Assembly (NCBI RefSeq): GCF_009363795.1
Contig: NZ_CP045420.1
Coordinates: forward strand, 2,089,001 to 2,153,000
DNA: 64,000 bases
Origin: Palleronia sp. THAF1
Lineage (GTDB): Bacteria; Pseudomonadota; Alphaproteobacteria; Rhodobacterales; Rhodobacteraceae
Direction of reading: 5' to 3'
The notes beneath the pieces are model-generated. The model saw only the letters and a program-made list of their open reading frames with translations. It made no database searches and had not been told where the DNA came from. Of this stretch, positions 26,458 through 36,012 are shown piece by piece (positions within the stretch are counted from its first letter, which is position 1; each line of letters starts with the position of its first letter). The position numbers and the translations under genes are program-made.

Positions 26458-27387
26458 CTACCAATCGAACGGATCGCCTATGGTGCGGCGACCGATCAGG
26501 AAGGCATCGGCGACCATTTCCATGGGGCGCAGGTCGGTGTCGCTGTCGCCTGCCTTCACCAGTTCGGCCATCCGTGCATACAGCAGAGGGTATTCGTTGC
26601 TGCCCGCTTCATGGGTTTTCGCGCCGTCCGGCTCGATCAAGCGACTGCCAGATCCCGTAAGCGAGAAAGCGTCGCCTTTTGTCTCGATCTCCATGTCCCA
26701 GACTGGATCGCCCTCGTGACGCCAGTTCAGATGCGCAGTCATGTCTGGCTCGTCCGGATGTGCGAACACGATGTCCGAACAGATCGGCGTCTGGCGTCCG
26801 TCGGGCAACTCCATCGTGACTTCCGAGACGGAAGCAGGACGGTCGAGGATCTTGGCAAGGATAGAGAAAGCGTTGATGCCCGGATCGTAAACGCCCAGAT
26901 TGCCCGGCTCCCACAGCCAATCCTGATCGGGATGGGTCTGGCGCACGTCCTCGCACCAAGTGATCTTCAACTTCTTCAGCGTCTTGCCCTTCAGCCGATC
27001 CCGCGCCGCGTCGCAGGCATCGCCCATGCGGCTGTGCCATGTGAAGTAAAGGGACACGTCGTTGGCTTCCGCCTCCATGCACAGGTGCCGCGCGGCCCCC
27101 AGCGTGACCGAGGGCGGCTTTTCCAACATCACGTTCATCCCCGCCCGCATCGCCTTGATCGCGTAGTCGAAACGCGGACCGGGTGGCAGCGCGAGGGAGA
27201 CGGTGCGAATATCGCCGGGATCGCGCAGGAAGGCGTCCATGTCATGAAAACCGGGGACGCCGTCGATCCCGTCGTTGCGGCTGATGGTGGCGGCAAGGTG
27301 CCAGTCCTTGCTGGCCTCCAGCGCGGGAATGTGCTCGTCCTTGGCAATCTTGCCGATACCGGCAAAGGCGATGGGTGTGCTGGGCAT
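26458..27387 (-). CDS. Gfo/Idh/MocA family sugar dehydrogenase (galactose/arabinose 1-dehydrogenase-like)
   Basis: A 309-residue NAD(P)-dependent oxidoreductase. The N-terminal Rossmann domain starts IAFAGIGKIAKDEHIPAL, and the conserved MLEKPPSVTLGAA carries the catalytic-site EKP motif at about residue 92. The C-terminal half is the beta-sheet domain typical of the family. The length and the LEKPPSVTLG block resemble D-galactose/L-arabinose 1-dehydrogenases of the oxidative sugar pathways, but the substrate cannot be fixed from sequence alone. No other sugar-pathway genes are adjacent. It is divergent from the hydrolase-OsmC gene. Confidence 0.82.
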   Translation of the reverse strand: MPSTPIAFAGIGKIAKDEHIPALEASKDWHLAATISRNDGIDGVPGFHDMDAFLRDPGDIRTVSLALPPGPRFDYAIKAMRAGMNVMLEKPPSVTLGAARHLCMEAEANDVSLYFTWHSRMGDACDAARDRLKGKTLKKLKITWCEDVRQTHPDQDWLWEPGNLGVYDPGINAFSILAKILDRPASVSEVTMELPDGRQTPICSDIVFAHPDEPDMTAHLNWRHEGDPVWDMEIETKGDAFSLTGSGSRLIEPDGAKTHEAGSNEYPLLYARMAELVKAGDSDTDLRPMEMVADAFLIGRRTIGDPFDW

Positions 27388-27465
27388 GTGCGGTATCCTT
27401 CTTGGCGACGCAGGCGGGACATGGCCCCAAGCGCGGTCATTTCAATTGAACGGGGGGCGAGGCAG

Positions 27466-28665
27466 ATGGCCACAGAACGCTTGGATTTCACATCGAACGG
27501 CAAAGTGCTGGACGCACGGCTGGACAGGCCTGCGGGCCGTGTGCGTGCAACGGCGCTATTCGCGCATTGCTTCACATGCGGCAAGGATATCGCCGCGGCG
27601 CGTCGGATCGCCGCGCGGCTTGCAGCGCAGGGGATCGCTGTGCTGCGCTTCGACTTCACCGGGCTGGGCCGGTCGGAAGGTTCGTTCGAAGAGACGACCT
27701 TCGCCTCCAACGTCGATGATCTGGTCGCGGCGGCGGATGCGCTGGAACAGGCCGAGGCTCCGCCATCACTGTTGATCGGGCACTCGTTGGGTGGGGCCGC
27801 GATCCTGAAGGCCGCCGCGCGCCTCCCGTCCGCCAAGGCCGTCGCCACGATCGGAGCGCCCTTCGACCCCGGCCACGTTACCCACAACTTCGGCGATGCG
27901 CTGGACCGGATAGAGGCCGATGGCGTGGCCGAGGTGAACCTGGGCGGACGCCCCGTGCGGATCGGCCGCGACTTCGTGCGTGACGTTGACGGCACCGATC
28001 TGGCGCCGACGGTCGCCAATCTGAGCCGCGCGCTTCTGGTGCTGCATGCGCCGCGCGACCAGATCGTCGGGATCGACAACGCGACCGCCATTTTCTTAGC
28101 CGCCACGCACCCGAAAAGCTTCGTGACGCTCGACAGCGCCGACCACCTGATAAGCCGCGTGGCCGATTCTGACTACGCCGCCGACGTGATCGCGGCATGG
28201 TCTGCGCGCTACCTTGATCTGCCGCCCGAGCCGCAGGTGGATCCGACCCCAGAGGGCGTGGTGCGGACGACCCATGCCGAAGGTTTCCTGCACGACATCA
28301 CCACCCCCGATCACCATATCCAAGCGGACGAGCCGCTGTCGGTCGGCGGCACGAACCTTGGGATGACGCCCTACCAGTTGCTGGGCGCCGGGCTTGGTGC
28401 CTGCACGTCGATGACGCTTAAGATGTACGCCGACCGCAAGGGCATCGCGCTGACCGGCGTGACGGTGGATGTCAGCCACGCGAAGGCACACAAGGCCGAC
28501 GCGGAAACAGACGCCGATGCGAAGGCGGACGTTCTAAGCCGGACGATCACGTTGGAAGGCGATCTGACGGAGGCCGAGCGCGACAAGCTGATGGAGATCG
28601 CCGACAAGTGCCCGGTTCACCGCACACTGGAAGCCGGGGCGCGAATTGAAACGAAGCTGGCCTAG
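27466..28665 (+). CDS. Bifunctional alpha/beta hydrolase-OsmC family protein
   Basis: A 399-residue fusion. Residues 1-250 form an alpha/beta hydrolase with nucleophile motif GHSLGG (about residue 105) and HCFTCGKD near the start. Residues 270-399 form an OsmC-like peroxidase domain with LGAGLGACTSMTLKMYADRK and the C-terminal KCPVHRTLEAG, which supply the two redox cysteines. OsmC proteins reduce organic hydroperoxides; the attached hydrolase may act on acylated or peroxidised substrates, which is inference. The start ATG at 27466 follows a GGGGGCGAGG-type ribosome-binding region. Its TAG stop shares CTAG with the coaD stop. Confidence 0.9.
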   Translation: MATERLDFTSNGKVLDARLDRPAGRVRATALFAHCFTCGKDIAAARRIAARLAAQGIAVLRFDFTGLGRSEGSFEETTFASNVDDLVAAADALEQAEAPPSLLIGHSLGGAAILKAAARLPSAKAVATIGAPFDPGHVTHNFGDALDRIEADGVAEVNLGGRPVRIGRDFVRDVDGTDLAPTVANLSRALLVLHAPRDQIVGIDNATAIFLAATHPKSFVTLDSADHLISRVADSDYAADVIAAWSARYLDLPPEPQVDPTPEGVVRTTHAEGFLHDITTPDHHIQADEPLSVGGTNLGMTPYQLLGAGLGACTSMTLKMYADRKGIALTGVTVDVSHAKAHKADAETDADAKADVLSRTITLEGDLTEAERDKLMEIADKCPVHRTLEAGARIETKLA

Positions 28666-29159
28666 CCCTGCGCCAACTTCTCTTTCAACGCGCGCTCGAC
28701 CTGTTCGGGCACGAAGCGGGACACGTCGCCGTTCAGGCGCGCGATCTCTTTGACCAGCTTGGAGGCGACGGCCTGATGCTCGGCCTCGGCCATCAGGAAG
28801 ACCGTTTCGATGCTGTCGTCCAGCACGCGGTTCATGCCGACCATCTGGTATTCGTACTCGAAGTCCGCCACTGCGCGCAGGCCGCGGATGATGACCGACG
28901 CGCCCACATCGCGGGCGCAGTGGATCAGCAGGTTCTCGAACGGATGGGCGATGATCTCGCAACCCGTGTCCTCGGCGATATCGGCGCATTCGGCCTGTAT
29001 CATCGCGACCCGCTCTTCCAGCGAGAACAAGGGCCCCTTGTCACGGTTGATGGCCACACCGATCACCAGTTTATCCACCAGCGCGGTGGCGCGACGGATG
29101 ATATCAAGATGGCCTTCGGTCACCGGGTCGAAGGTGCCGGGGTATAGTCCTGTCCGCAT
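28662..29159 (-). CDS. coaD: Pantetheine-phosphate adenylyltransferase
   Basis: A 165-residue enzyme of coenzyme A synthesis. It starts MRTGLYPGTFDPVTEGHLDII with the nucleotidyl-transfer motif (GH at 16-17), and has IIRGLRAVADFEYEYQM and the C-terminal SKLVKEIARLNGDVSRFVP. The start at 29159 was chosen over an upstream in-frame ATG because it begins at the family N-terminus. Confidence 0.96.
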   Translation of the reverse strand: MRTGLYPGTFDPVTEGHLDIIRRATALVDKLVIGVAINRDKGPLFSLEERVAMIQAECADIAEDTGCEIIAHPFENLLIHCARDVGASVIIRGLRAVADFEYEYQMVGMNRVLDDSIETVFLMAEAEHQAVASKLVKEIARLNGDVSRFVPEQVERALKEKLAQG

Positions 29160-29223
29160 AGCGCCCTCCCGCTGCCGTTCGCGCACGCAACAATATTGCG
29201 CGCGATTTGGCAAGGGCGTGCTG

Positions 29224-29655
29224 TCAGAGGCCGCGCACCATGCCTTCAAGCGCGTCGCGTTCGTGCGCCAACTCGCCCAGACGGGACTTCACCACGTCCC
29301 CGATGGAAACCAGCGCGATCATCTTGCCGTCTTCCATCACCGGCATGTGGCGGAAGCGCCCGTCGGTCATCTTGGTCAGCACCTGATCCAAGGTGTCGTC
29401 CTTGGCGCAGGATTGCAGCTTGGTGGTCATCAGCTCGGAAACGGTCTGGTCCAGACAGGCGGCCCCGTTGGCCGACAGTTGCCGTACGATGTCACGCTCG
29501 GACAGGATACCTGCGGGCGACTGACCTTGTTCGCAAACGATCACCGCACCGATCTTGTTATCCGACAGCAGTTTTGCCGCTTCGGCCACGCTGGCCCCCG
29601 GCGCAATCGTGATGACGTCGCCGCCCTTGTCCTGGATGATCCGTTCGATGCGCAT
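29224..29655 (-). CDS. Tandem CBS-domain protein
   Basis: A 143-residue protein consisting of two CBS domains (about 10-65 and 75-130), with DNKIGAVIV and GILSERDIVRQL in the first and RHMPVMEDGKMIALVSIGDVVK in the second. Stand-alone CBS pairs bind adenine nucleotides and regulate partner proteins. GGGAGGA sits seven bases before the chosen ATG. The partner is unknown. Confidence 0.9.
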   Translation of the reverse strand: MRIERIIQDKGGDVITIAPGASVAEAAKLLSDNKIGAVIVCEQGQSPAGILSERDIVRQLSANGAACLDQTVSELMTTKLQSCAKDDTLDQVLTKMTDGRFRHMPVMEDGKMIALVSIGDVVKSRLGELAHERDALEGMVRGL

Positions 29656-29706
29656 CTGCGTCCTCCCTGTCTGTTGCCCCATTGGGCGACCCGACGGGCG
29701 CGTATG

Positions 29707-30585
29707 TCAACCATGACCTTCGGCGCGGGCGATTTCCGCCCGCACGCCCTGCACCAATGCGCGAGCCACGGCGTCCAGCCGCGCGGCACGCACGTCATCC
29801 AGTGGGCGCAGAAGCCAGAATGTTCGCGTCAGCCCGATCCGGTCGGCCAGCACGCGGCGCACGCCCGGCAAGCGGGACAGAACGAAATCATGCACGATGC
29901 CCACGCCTTCGGCCCGCGCGATCCATTCGGCCTGCACTACGACAGATGAGGACGCCAGATCGACGCGGGTGACGCCGATCTCTCCCAGATAATCGAGTTC
30001 GCGGTCATGAATCATGTCGGGCACGTAACCAACGATGCGATGGGCGTTCAGTTTGTTGGGATCGGTGACGGGATGTCGGTCCAGATAGTTGCCGTGCGCG
30101 GCAAGGCTTAGCCGGTAGTCGGCGATCTTCTGCGCCGCGATGCGGCCCGTCGTGGGGCGTGAGACGGCGATGGCCATGTCGACCTCTCGCCGGTTCAGGT
30201 CGAAGGTCCGGGACAGGGCGACGATCTCGATCTCCAGCCCCGGATTGGCCGATGCCATGGCGGCAGTCACTTGCGGCAGCAGATAGGTCGCGCAGCCCTC
30301 CGGCGCGCCGATGCGCACGGCACCGGACAGCGCGCCCATCACTTCCGCCTCTGCCGCCAGCATCGCTGATTCAGCGCGCTCTGCGTGGTCGAACAGCCTC
30401 ACGCCGCCTTCCGTCAATCGGTAGCCTTGCGGCCCTTTGACGAAGAGCGTCGTGCCCAGATCGGCCTCTAACCGCGCGATGCGGCGACCCAGCGTGGCTG
30501 GATCCAGCCGCGACGACCGCGCGCCACCGGTCAGGCCGCCCCCGCGCGTGACCGCCAAAAATACCCGCATATCGTCCCACTGCAC
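29707..30585 (-). CDS. LysR family transcriptional regulator
   Basis: A 292-residue regulator with an N-terminal winged helix-turn-helix (start VQWDDMRVFLAVTRGGG, then LGRRIARLEADLGTTLFV) and a substrate-binding domain. GTG at 30585 is the likely start: AAGGG lies just upstream, and the sequence then matches the usual LysR opening. It is divergent from mmsA with 98 bases between, so it probably regulates the valine cluster and itself. Confidence 0.88.
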   Translation of the reverse strand: MQWDDMRVFLAVTRGGGLTGGARSSRLDPATLGRRIARLEADLGTTLFVKGPQGYRLTEGGVRLFDHAERAESAMLAAEAEVMGALSGAVRIGAPEGCATYLLPQVTAAMASANPGLEIEIVALSRTFDLNRREVDMAIAVSRPTTGRIAAQKIADYRLSLAAHGNYLDRHPVTDPNKLNAHRIVGYVPDMIHDRELDYLGEIGVTRVDLASSSVVVQAEWIARAEGVGIVHDFVLSRLPGVRRVLADRIGLTRTFWLLRPLDDVRAARLDAVARALVQGVRAEIARAEGHG

Positions 30586-30598
30586 GCCGCTACCCTTG

Positions 30599-30613
30599 CA
30601 TTTTCGCAAAATG
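30599..30613. promoter_or_regulatory. Candidate LysR operator between regulator and mmsA
   Basis: CATTTT-CGC-AAAATG is a perfect inverted repeat in the divergent intergenic region, beginning 13 bases upstream of the regulator start. LysR-type proteins bind such T-rich/A-rich dyads. Confidence 0.45.
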
Positions 30614-30683
30614 ACTTTGCCACCTTGGCGCTGGTGCTGACAGCTTTGCAAGGTAGGATCAGGCAAACCTTGGGAGGATTACC

Positions 30684-32186
30684 ATGAGCGAAGAGCTGTA
30701 TCACTGGATCGACGGCAAGCGCGCGTCTGGCACATCGGGCCGGTTCGCCGATGTCTACCAACCCGCCACGGGCGAAGTGCAGGCGCGGGTGCCGCTGGCT
30801 TCGAACGACGAAATGGCCGCTGCCGTCGCCAGTGCCGCCGAGGCGCAGAAGGGCTGGGCCGCGACGAACCCACAGCGCCGCGCCCGCGTGATGATGAAGT
30901 TTGGCGCGTTGATCAACGCGCACATGGACGAACTGGCCGAACTGGTCAGCCGTGAGCATGGCAAGACCCTGCCCGACGGTGCCGGTGACGTGCAGCGCGG
31001 ACTGGAAGTGGTCGAGGTCTGCATGGGTGGACCGTCCCTGCTGAAGGGCGAGTTCACAGACGACGGTGGCCCCGGCATCGACCTGTACTCGATGCGTCAG
31101 CCGCTCGGTGTCGTGGCGGGCATCACCCCCTTCAACTTCCCCGCGATGATTCCGCTGTGGAAAATGGCCCCTGCCCTGACCTGCGGCAACGCGATGATCC
31201 TCAAGCCGTCCGAGCGCTGCCCGTCCACGTCGTTGCGTCTGGCCGAATTGCTGCAAGAAGCGGGCCTGCCCGACGGTGTGCTGCAGGTCGTGAACGGCGA
31301 CAAGGAAGCCGTCGACGCGATTCTCGATAACGAGACGATCCAGGCGGTCGGCTTCGTCGGCTCGACGCCCATCGCCCAGTACATCTACGGGCGCGCCTGC
31401 ACCAACGGCAAGCGCGCGCAGTGCTTTGGCGGCGCCAAGAACCACATGATCATCATGCCGGATGCGGACTTGGATAAGGCCGCCGACGCGCTGGTCGGGG
31501 CCGGTTTTGGCGCGGCTGGCGAACGCTGCATGGCGATTTCCGTTGCCGTTCCGGTCGGCAGGGAGACGGCGGACAAGCTGCGCGACAAGTTGATCCCGAA
31601 GATCGAAAAGCTGAAGGTCGGCCCCTATAGCGCCGGCACGGACGTGGACTACGGCCCCGTCATCACCGCGCAGGCTAAGCAGCGGATCGAACGGCTGGTG
31701 AACTCCGGCGTGGACGAAGGTGCCACTCTGGTCGTGGATGGACGCAACTTTTCGATGCAGGGCTACGAGGATGGCTTCTTCGTCGGCCCGTCCTTCTTCG
31801 ACGATGTGACGCCGGACATGGAGATCTACCGCGAAGAGATCTTCGGGCCCGTGCTGTCCCAGGTCCGCGCCGATACCTACGAAGACGCGTTGAACCTGAT
31901 CATCGACAACGATTACGGCAACGGCACCGCTATCTACACCGCCGACGGCGACACAGCGCGTGACTTCGCGCACCGGGTCAACGTGGGCATGGTCGGCATC
32001 AACTTCCCGATCCCGGTGCCGCTGTCCTACCACACCTTCGGCGGTTGGAAGAAATCGGCCTTCGGCGATCTGAACCAATACGGCCCCGACGCTTTCCGCT
32101 TCTACACAAAGACGAAAACAGTGACGGCGCGCTGGTTCTCTGGCATCAAGGACGGAGGGGAGTTCAACTTCAAAGCTATGGACTAG
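30684..32186 (+). CDS. mmsA: CoA-acylating methylmalonate-semialdehyde dehydrogenase
   Basis: A 500-residue aldehyde dehydrogenase that converts methylmalonate semialdehyde to propionyl-CoA in valine breakdown. Marks are ITPFNFPAMIPLWK, GFVGSTPIAQYIY, the catalytic Cys282 in GERCMAIS, and PIPVPLSYHTFGGWKKSAFGD. Length matches the family. It leads the plus-strand catabolic series; a hairpin (CCCGGG-AGCGAT-CCCGGG, 32230-32247) follows and may tune downstream expression. Confidence 0.95.
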   Translation: MSEELYHWIDGKRASGTSGRFADVYQPATGEVQARVPLASNDEMAAAVASAAEAQKGWAATNPQRRARVMMKFGALINAHMDELAELVSREHGKTLPDGAGDVQRGLEVVEVCMGGPSLLKGEFTDDGGPGIDLYSMRQPLGVVAGITPFNFPAMIPLWKMAPALTCGNAMILKPSERCPSTSLRLAELLQEAGLPDGVLQVVNGDKEAVDAILDNETIQAVGFVGSTPIAQYIYGRACTNGKRAQCFGGAKNHMIIMPDADLDKAADALVGAGFGAAGERCMAISVAVPVGRETADKLRDKLIPKIEKLKVGPYSAGTDVDYGPVITAQAKQRIERLVNSGVDEGATLVVDGRNFSMQGYEDGFFVGPSFFDDVTPDMEIYREEIFGPVLSQVRADTYEDALNLIIDNDYGNGTAIYTADGDTARDFAHRVNVGMVGINFPIPVPLSYHTFGGWKKSAFGDLNQYGPDAFRFYTKTKTVTARWFSGIKDGGEFNFKAMD

Positions 32187-32274
32187 CAGGGATCGGGCGG
32201 CCAGAACGCGGCCACCCGACGCGGGAGAACCCGGGAGCGATCCCGGGCCCGTGACAGGGGGAGGACCGTGTAGC

Positions 32275-32700
32275 ATGGCGATCAAGGTGGACGTGCTGCC
32301 TGAACGGGGTCTGGTCGTTGTCACCTATTGGGGATGCATGACAGTGGATGAGGGGCTGGATGCGTTTCGCAAGTTCGTCGAGCAGGGCCATGCGAAGACG
32401 ACACCTCGCCATCTGATCGACCTTTCTAGGATAGAATCCTTCGTGAACCCCTTTCCGAACATGCTTAGGTTGAACGCAGATATGGCCGCCGCCTTCCTTC
32501 CAAACGAGGGTCAGACCTACATGGCGTTCGTCGCCCCCCACCCCGAAGCCCAGCGCGCCGCGTCGTTCAGCATCCGGGCGTGGGAAGATCACTTGGATCG
32601 CGTTATCCCACGTATCTTCACATTACAGTCCGAAGCCTTGTCGTTCCTTGGAGTGCAGGAGGAAGCGCTCGCGGATCTAGCCCGTCAGCGACCCGCTTGA
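32275..32700 (+). CDS. Hypothetical SpoIIAA/STAS-like protein
   Basis: A 141-residue soluble protein. The alternating pattern at the start ([29 protein letters not shown]) and [11 protein letters not shown] resemble STAS/SpoIIAA-like domains of unknown role; no catalytic motif is visible. GGGGAGGA precedes the ATG by nine bases. It lies between mmsA and the carboxylate-amine ligase gene in the same direction, with no clear link to valine use. Confidence 0.65.
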   Translation: MAIKVDVLPERGLVVVTYWGCMTVDEGLDAFRKFVEQGHAKTTPRHLIDLSRIESFVNPFPNMLRLNADMAAAFLPNEGQTYMAFVAPHPEAQRAASFSIRAWEDHLDRVIPRIFTLQSEALSFLGVQEEALADLARQRPA

Positions 32701-32731
32701 CCGCATCCTCGCCGCTTCCCATGGTCACCGC

Positions 32732-33853
32732 ATGAACAGTCCGCCCTTCACCATCGGCATCGAAGAGGAATACCTTCTCGTGGATGCCGAGACATTCGAT
32801 CTGGCTGAAGCGCCAGAGGCGATGATCACGGCCTGTCAGGACCGCTTGGGCGATCAGGTCGCGCCGGAGTTCCTGCGCTGTCAGATCGAAGTGGGCACCA
32901 AGGTCTGCGACAATATCGATGTGGCGCGCGCCGACCTGTCGAACCTGCGCCGCGTCATCAAGGAGGTTGCGGCCGAGCACGGCCTTGCCCCCATCGCCGC
33001 GGCCTGCCACCCGACCGCGCAGTGGTCCGAACAGACTCACCGCGACCGCGAGCGCTACAATCAGCTGAAGGCCGATCTGGCCGGTGTGGGCGAACGGATG
33101 CTGATCTGCGGTATGCACGTCCACGTCGGCCTGCCCGATGACGACACCCGCATCGACCTGATGAACCAGCTGTCCTACTTCCTTCCACACCTGCTGGCCC
33201 TGTCCACCTCATCGCCCTACTGGCAGGGCCGCGATACGGGGCTGGCCAGCTATCGCATTGGCATCTTCGACAACCTGCCGCGCACCGGCCTGCCGCCGCG
33301 CCTGTCGTCCTGGTCCGAATACCAGCGGCTCGTCGACACTCTGATCGGCGCGGGCCTTATCGAGGACGCCAGCAAGATCTGGTGGGACCTGCGGCCCTCT
33401 GATGCCTTCCCCACCATCGAATCCCGCATCTGCGACGTCTGCCCCCGAATCGAGCACACGCTGTCCATCGCCGCGACGATCCAGGCCATCTGCCGCTACC
33501 TGTGGCGACTGAAGCGCAAGAACGGCCGCTGGCGCATCTACGAAAACACACTGCTGGATGAAAACCGCTGGCGCGCCCGACGCTACGGCACGACCGAGGG
33601 CCTGATCGACTTCGGGCGCGGTGAGGTGGTGCCGATGGCAGAGCTGGTGGACGAGTTGATCGACCTGATCGCAGAGGACGCAGAGGCGCTGGGCGGGCTT
33701 GATGCCGTCCAGGGATTGCGCGCTATCGTGACGGGCGGCACATCATCCGACCGGCAGCGTGCGGCTTTCGCGCGGGCCAAGCAGAACGGAAACGATGAAG
33801 CCACTGCGCTGCGCGCCGTCACGCGTGCGCTGGTGGACGACTTCATGGCCTAG
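32732..33853 (+). CDS. ybdK: Carboxylate-amine ligase, YbdK/GCS2 family
   Basis: A 373-residue enzyme of the glutamate-cysteine ligase 2 family. The N-terminus [42 protein letters not shown] (metal and substrate site) and [11 protein letters not shown] are diagnostic. YbdK members show weak gamma-glutamylcysteine synthesis in vitro; the native role is open. It is inserted in the valine series and separated from the next gene by 21 bases. Confidence 0.9.
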   Translation: MNSPPFTIGIEEEYLLVDAETFDLAEAPEAMITACQDRLGDQVAPEFLRCQIEVGTKVCDNIDVARADLSNLRRVIKEVAAEHGLAPIAAACHPTAQWSEQTHRDRERYNQLKADLAGVGERMLICGMHVHVGLPDDDTRIDLMNQLSYFLPHLLALSTSSPYWQGRDTGLASYRIGIFDNLPRTGLPPRLSSWSEYQRLVDTLIGAGLIEDASKIWWDLRPSDAFPTIESRICDVCPRIEHTLSIAATIQAICRYLWRLKRKNGRWRIYENTLLDENRWRARRYGTTEGLIDFGRGEVVPMAELVDELIDLIAEDAEALGGLDAVQGLRAIVTGGTSSDRQRAAFARAKQNGNDEATALRAVTRALVDDFMA

Positions 33854-33874
33854 ATCGAACGGGGAGGAACCCAA

Positions 33875-35014
33875 ATGGATTTCGCGCTCAGCGAAGAACA
33901 GACCGCCATCTTCGACATGGCCCGCGCCTTCGGCGCCGACCACATCGCGCCGCATGCCCGCGACTGGGAGGCCGCGGGTACCATCCCCAAAGAGCTGTGG
34001 GGCAAGGCGGCGGAGCTTGGGTTCGGCGGGCTGTATGTATCAGAGGAGTCGGGCGGCACCGGCCTGACCCGGTTGGATGCGACGCTGGTGTTCGAAGCGC
34101 TGTCCATGTCCTGCGCGTCGGTCGCGTCGTTCCTGTCGATCCACAACATGTGCGCCGCGATGATGGATCGCTACGGGTCAGACGACTTCAAGGCGCGCTT
34201 CCTACCGCCCGTTTGTGCCATGGACACCGTCTTGTCCTACTGCCTGACCGAACCGGCTTCAGGTTCCGACGCCGCTGCTTTGAAAACCAAGGCCGTGCGC
34301 ACGAACGAAGGCTACAAGCTGACCGGCACAAAGGCGTTCATCTCGGGCGGTGGCTATTCCGACGCCTACATCGTGATGGCACGCACCGGCGACGCTGGCC
34401 CCAAGGGCATTTCTGCGATGGTCGTGGAAGATGGCGCCGACGGGCTGTCGTTCGGCGGGCTGGAAGACAAGATGGGCTGGCGCTCTCAGCCCACACGGCA
34501 GGTCCAGTTGGACGATTGCGGCATTTCGGCAGGCAATTTGCTGGGGGAAGAGGGCAAAGGTTTCACATATGCGATGTCCGGCCTCGACGGCGGCCGACTG
34601 AACATCTCGGCCTGTTCGCTGGGCGCCGCGCAATCCGCGTTGGATGCCACCATCGCCTACATGCGCGAGCGCGGGGCATTCGGACAGAAGCTGACCGACT
34701 TCCAGGCCCTGCAGTTCCGACTGGCGGAAATGGAGATCGAACTGCAAGCCGCCCGCACGTTCTTGCGCCAAGCCGCATGGATGCTGGATCAACAGCATCC
34801 GGAGGCGACGAAATACTGCGCCATGGCCAAGAAATTCGTGACGGAAGCCGGATCGAAGATCGCTGACCAGTGCCTGCAACTGCACGGCGGCTATGGCTAT
34901 CTGGCTGACTACGGGATCGAAAAGATCGTCCGCGACCTGCGCGTCCACCAAATCTTGGAAGGCACGAACGAGATCATGCGCCTGATCACCGCGCGTCACA
35001 TGCTGGCGTCATGA
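33875..35014 (+). CDS. Isobutyryl-CoA dehydrogenase-like acyl-CoA dehydrogenase
   Basis: A 379-residue FAD enzyme. It shows YCLTEPASGSDAAALKT (FAD/substrate signature), the C-terminal FAD-contact block QCLQLHGGYGYLADYGIEKIVRDLR, and HQILEGTNEIMRL with the glutamate in the usual catalytic-base position. Its place with mmsA, mmsB and a hydroxyisobutyryl-CoA hydrolase points to oxidation of isobutyryl-CoA to methacrylyl-CoA. The stop overlaps the next start by four bases. Confidence 0.88.
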   Translation: MDFALSEEQTAIFDMARAFGADHIAPHARDWEAAGTIPKELWGKAAELGFGGLYVSEESGGTGLTRLDATLVFEALSMSCASVASFLSIHNMCAAMMDRYGSDDFKARFLPPVCAMDTVLSYCLTEPASGSDAAALKTKAVRTNEGYKLTGTKAFISGGGYSDAYIVMARTGDAGPKGISAMVVEDGADGLSFGGLEDKMGWRSQPTRQVQLDDCGISAGNLLGEEGKGFTYAMSGLDGGRLNISACSLGAAQSALDATIAYMRERGAFGQKLTDFQALQFRLAEMEIELQAARTFLRQAAWMLDQQHPEATKYCAMAKKFVTEAGSKIADQCLQLHGGYGYLADYGIEKIVRDLRVHQILEGTNEIMRLITARHMLAS

Positions 35015-36012
35015 GCGATATTTCCATCCGCACCGAGGGCCGCGCCGGTCGCATCACCCTGACCCGTCCCAAAGCGCTGAACGCCATGTCCCACCAGATG
35101 GGGCTGGATATCGAAGCCGCTCTGAACATCTGGGAAACCGATGACGCGGTGGAAATCGTGCTGATCGACGCGGAAGGAGAAAAGGCCTTTTGCGCCGGCG
35201 GCGACATCCAGAAGATCTACCACGAGGGCAAGCAAGGCGACTTCGCCCCCACCCGTCAGTTCTGGCGCGATGAGTATCGCCTGAATGCGCGCATCCGCAC
35301 CTATCCGAAACCCGTCGTCACCTTCCTGCAGGGCTTTACGATGGGCGGCGGTGTAGGCCTTGGCTGCCACGCGGCGCATCGGGTCGTGGGCGAAAGCAGC
35401 CGAATCGCCATGCCCGAATGCGGCATCGGTCTGGTGCCCGACGCGGGCGGCTCTTTCATCCTTGCGCGCGCGCCAGGCCGCTTGGGCGAATACCTTGGCG
35501 TTACCGGCTACCGCATGGGCCCTGCCTGTGCGATCCACGCGGGCTTCGCGGATCGCTTTATCCCGGAAAAGGATTGGACTGAGCTAAAGAATGACCTGTC
35601 CAACAATGGCGACTTAACTGTTTTAAGGGACGCCAACGTCGATCACGGCGATAGCCCCCTAATCGCACGGGCGGATGCCATAGACGCGATGTTCGCCGCC
35701 CCGCGCGTCAGCGAGATCCAACCGGACGACGATACAGCCAAGGCCTTGTCCCGCATATCTCCGCTGTCTGGCGAGGTCGCCTTGCGCCTGATCCGCGAGG
35801 TGCGCACGCTGGACGGCATCGAGGCGGCGCTGGAACAGGAATACCGCGCCACCCATCGCTGTATCGAGCATGGCGACCTGATCGAGGGCATCCGCGCGCA
35901 GGTCATCGACAAGGATCGCACCCCGAACTGGCGGCACGACAGCTTCGCGGACGTGCCCGACACCCTGATCAACGCCTTTCTGGCCCCCATTGGAGCAGGA
36001 GACTTTCCATGA
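35011..36012 (+). CDS. 3-hydroxyisobutyryl-CoA hydrolase-like crotonase
   Basis: A 333-residue crotonase-fold protein with AFCAGGDIQKIY (oxyanion hole), GFTMGGGVGLGCHAAHRVV and MPECGIGLVPDAGGSF. The length and C-terminal extension match HIBCH-type hydrolases rather than shorter enoyl-CoA hydratases. It would release 3-hydroxyisobutyrate. It overlaps both neighbours by four bases, so the three genes form one coupled unit. Confidence 0.88.
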   Translation: MSDISIRTEGRAGRITLTRPKALNAMSHQMGLDIEAALNIWETDDAVEIVLIDAEGEKAFCAGGDIQKIYHEGKQGDFAPTRQFWRDEYRLNARIRTYPKPVVTFLQGFTMGGGVGLGCHAAHRVVGESSRIAMPECGIGLVPDAGGSFILARAPGRLGEYLGVTGYRMGPACAIHAGFADRFIPEKDWTELKNDLSNNGDLTVLRDANVDHGDSPLIARADAIDAMFAAPRVSEIQPDDDTAKALSRISPLSGEVALRLIREVRTLDGIEAALEQEYRATHRCIEHGDLIEGIRAQVIDKDRTPNWRHDSFADVPDTLINAFLAPIGAGDFP

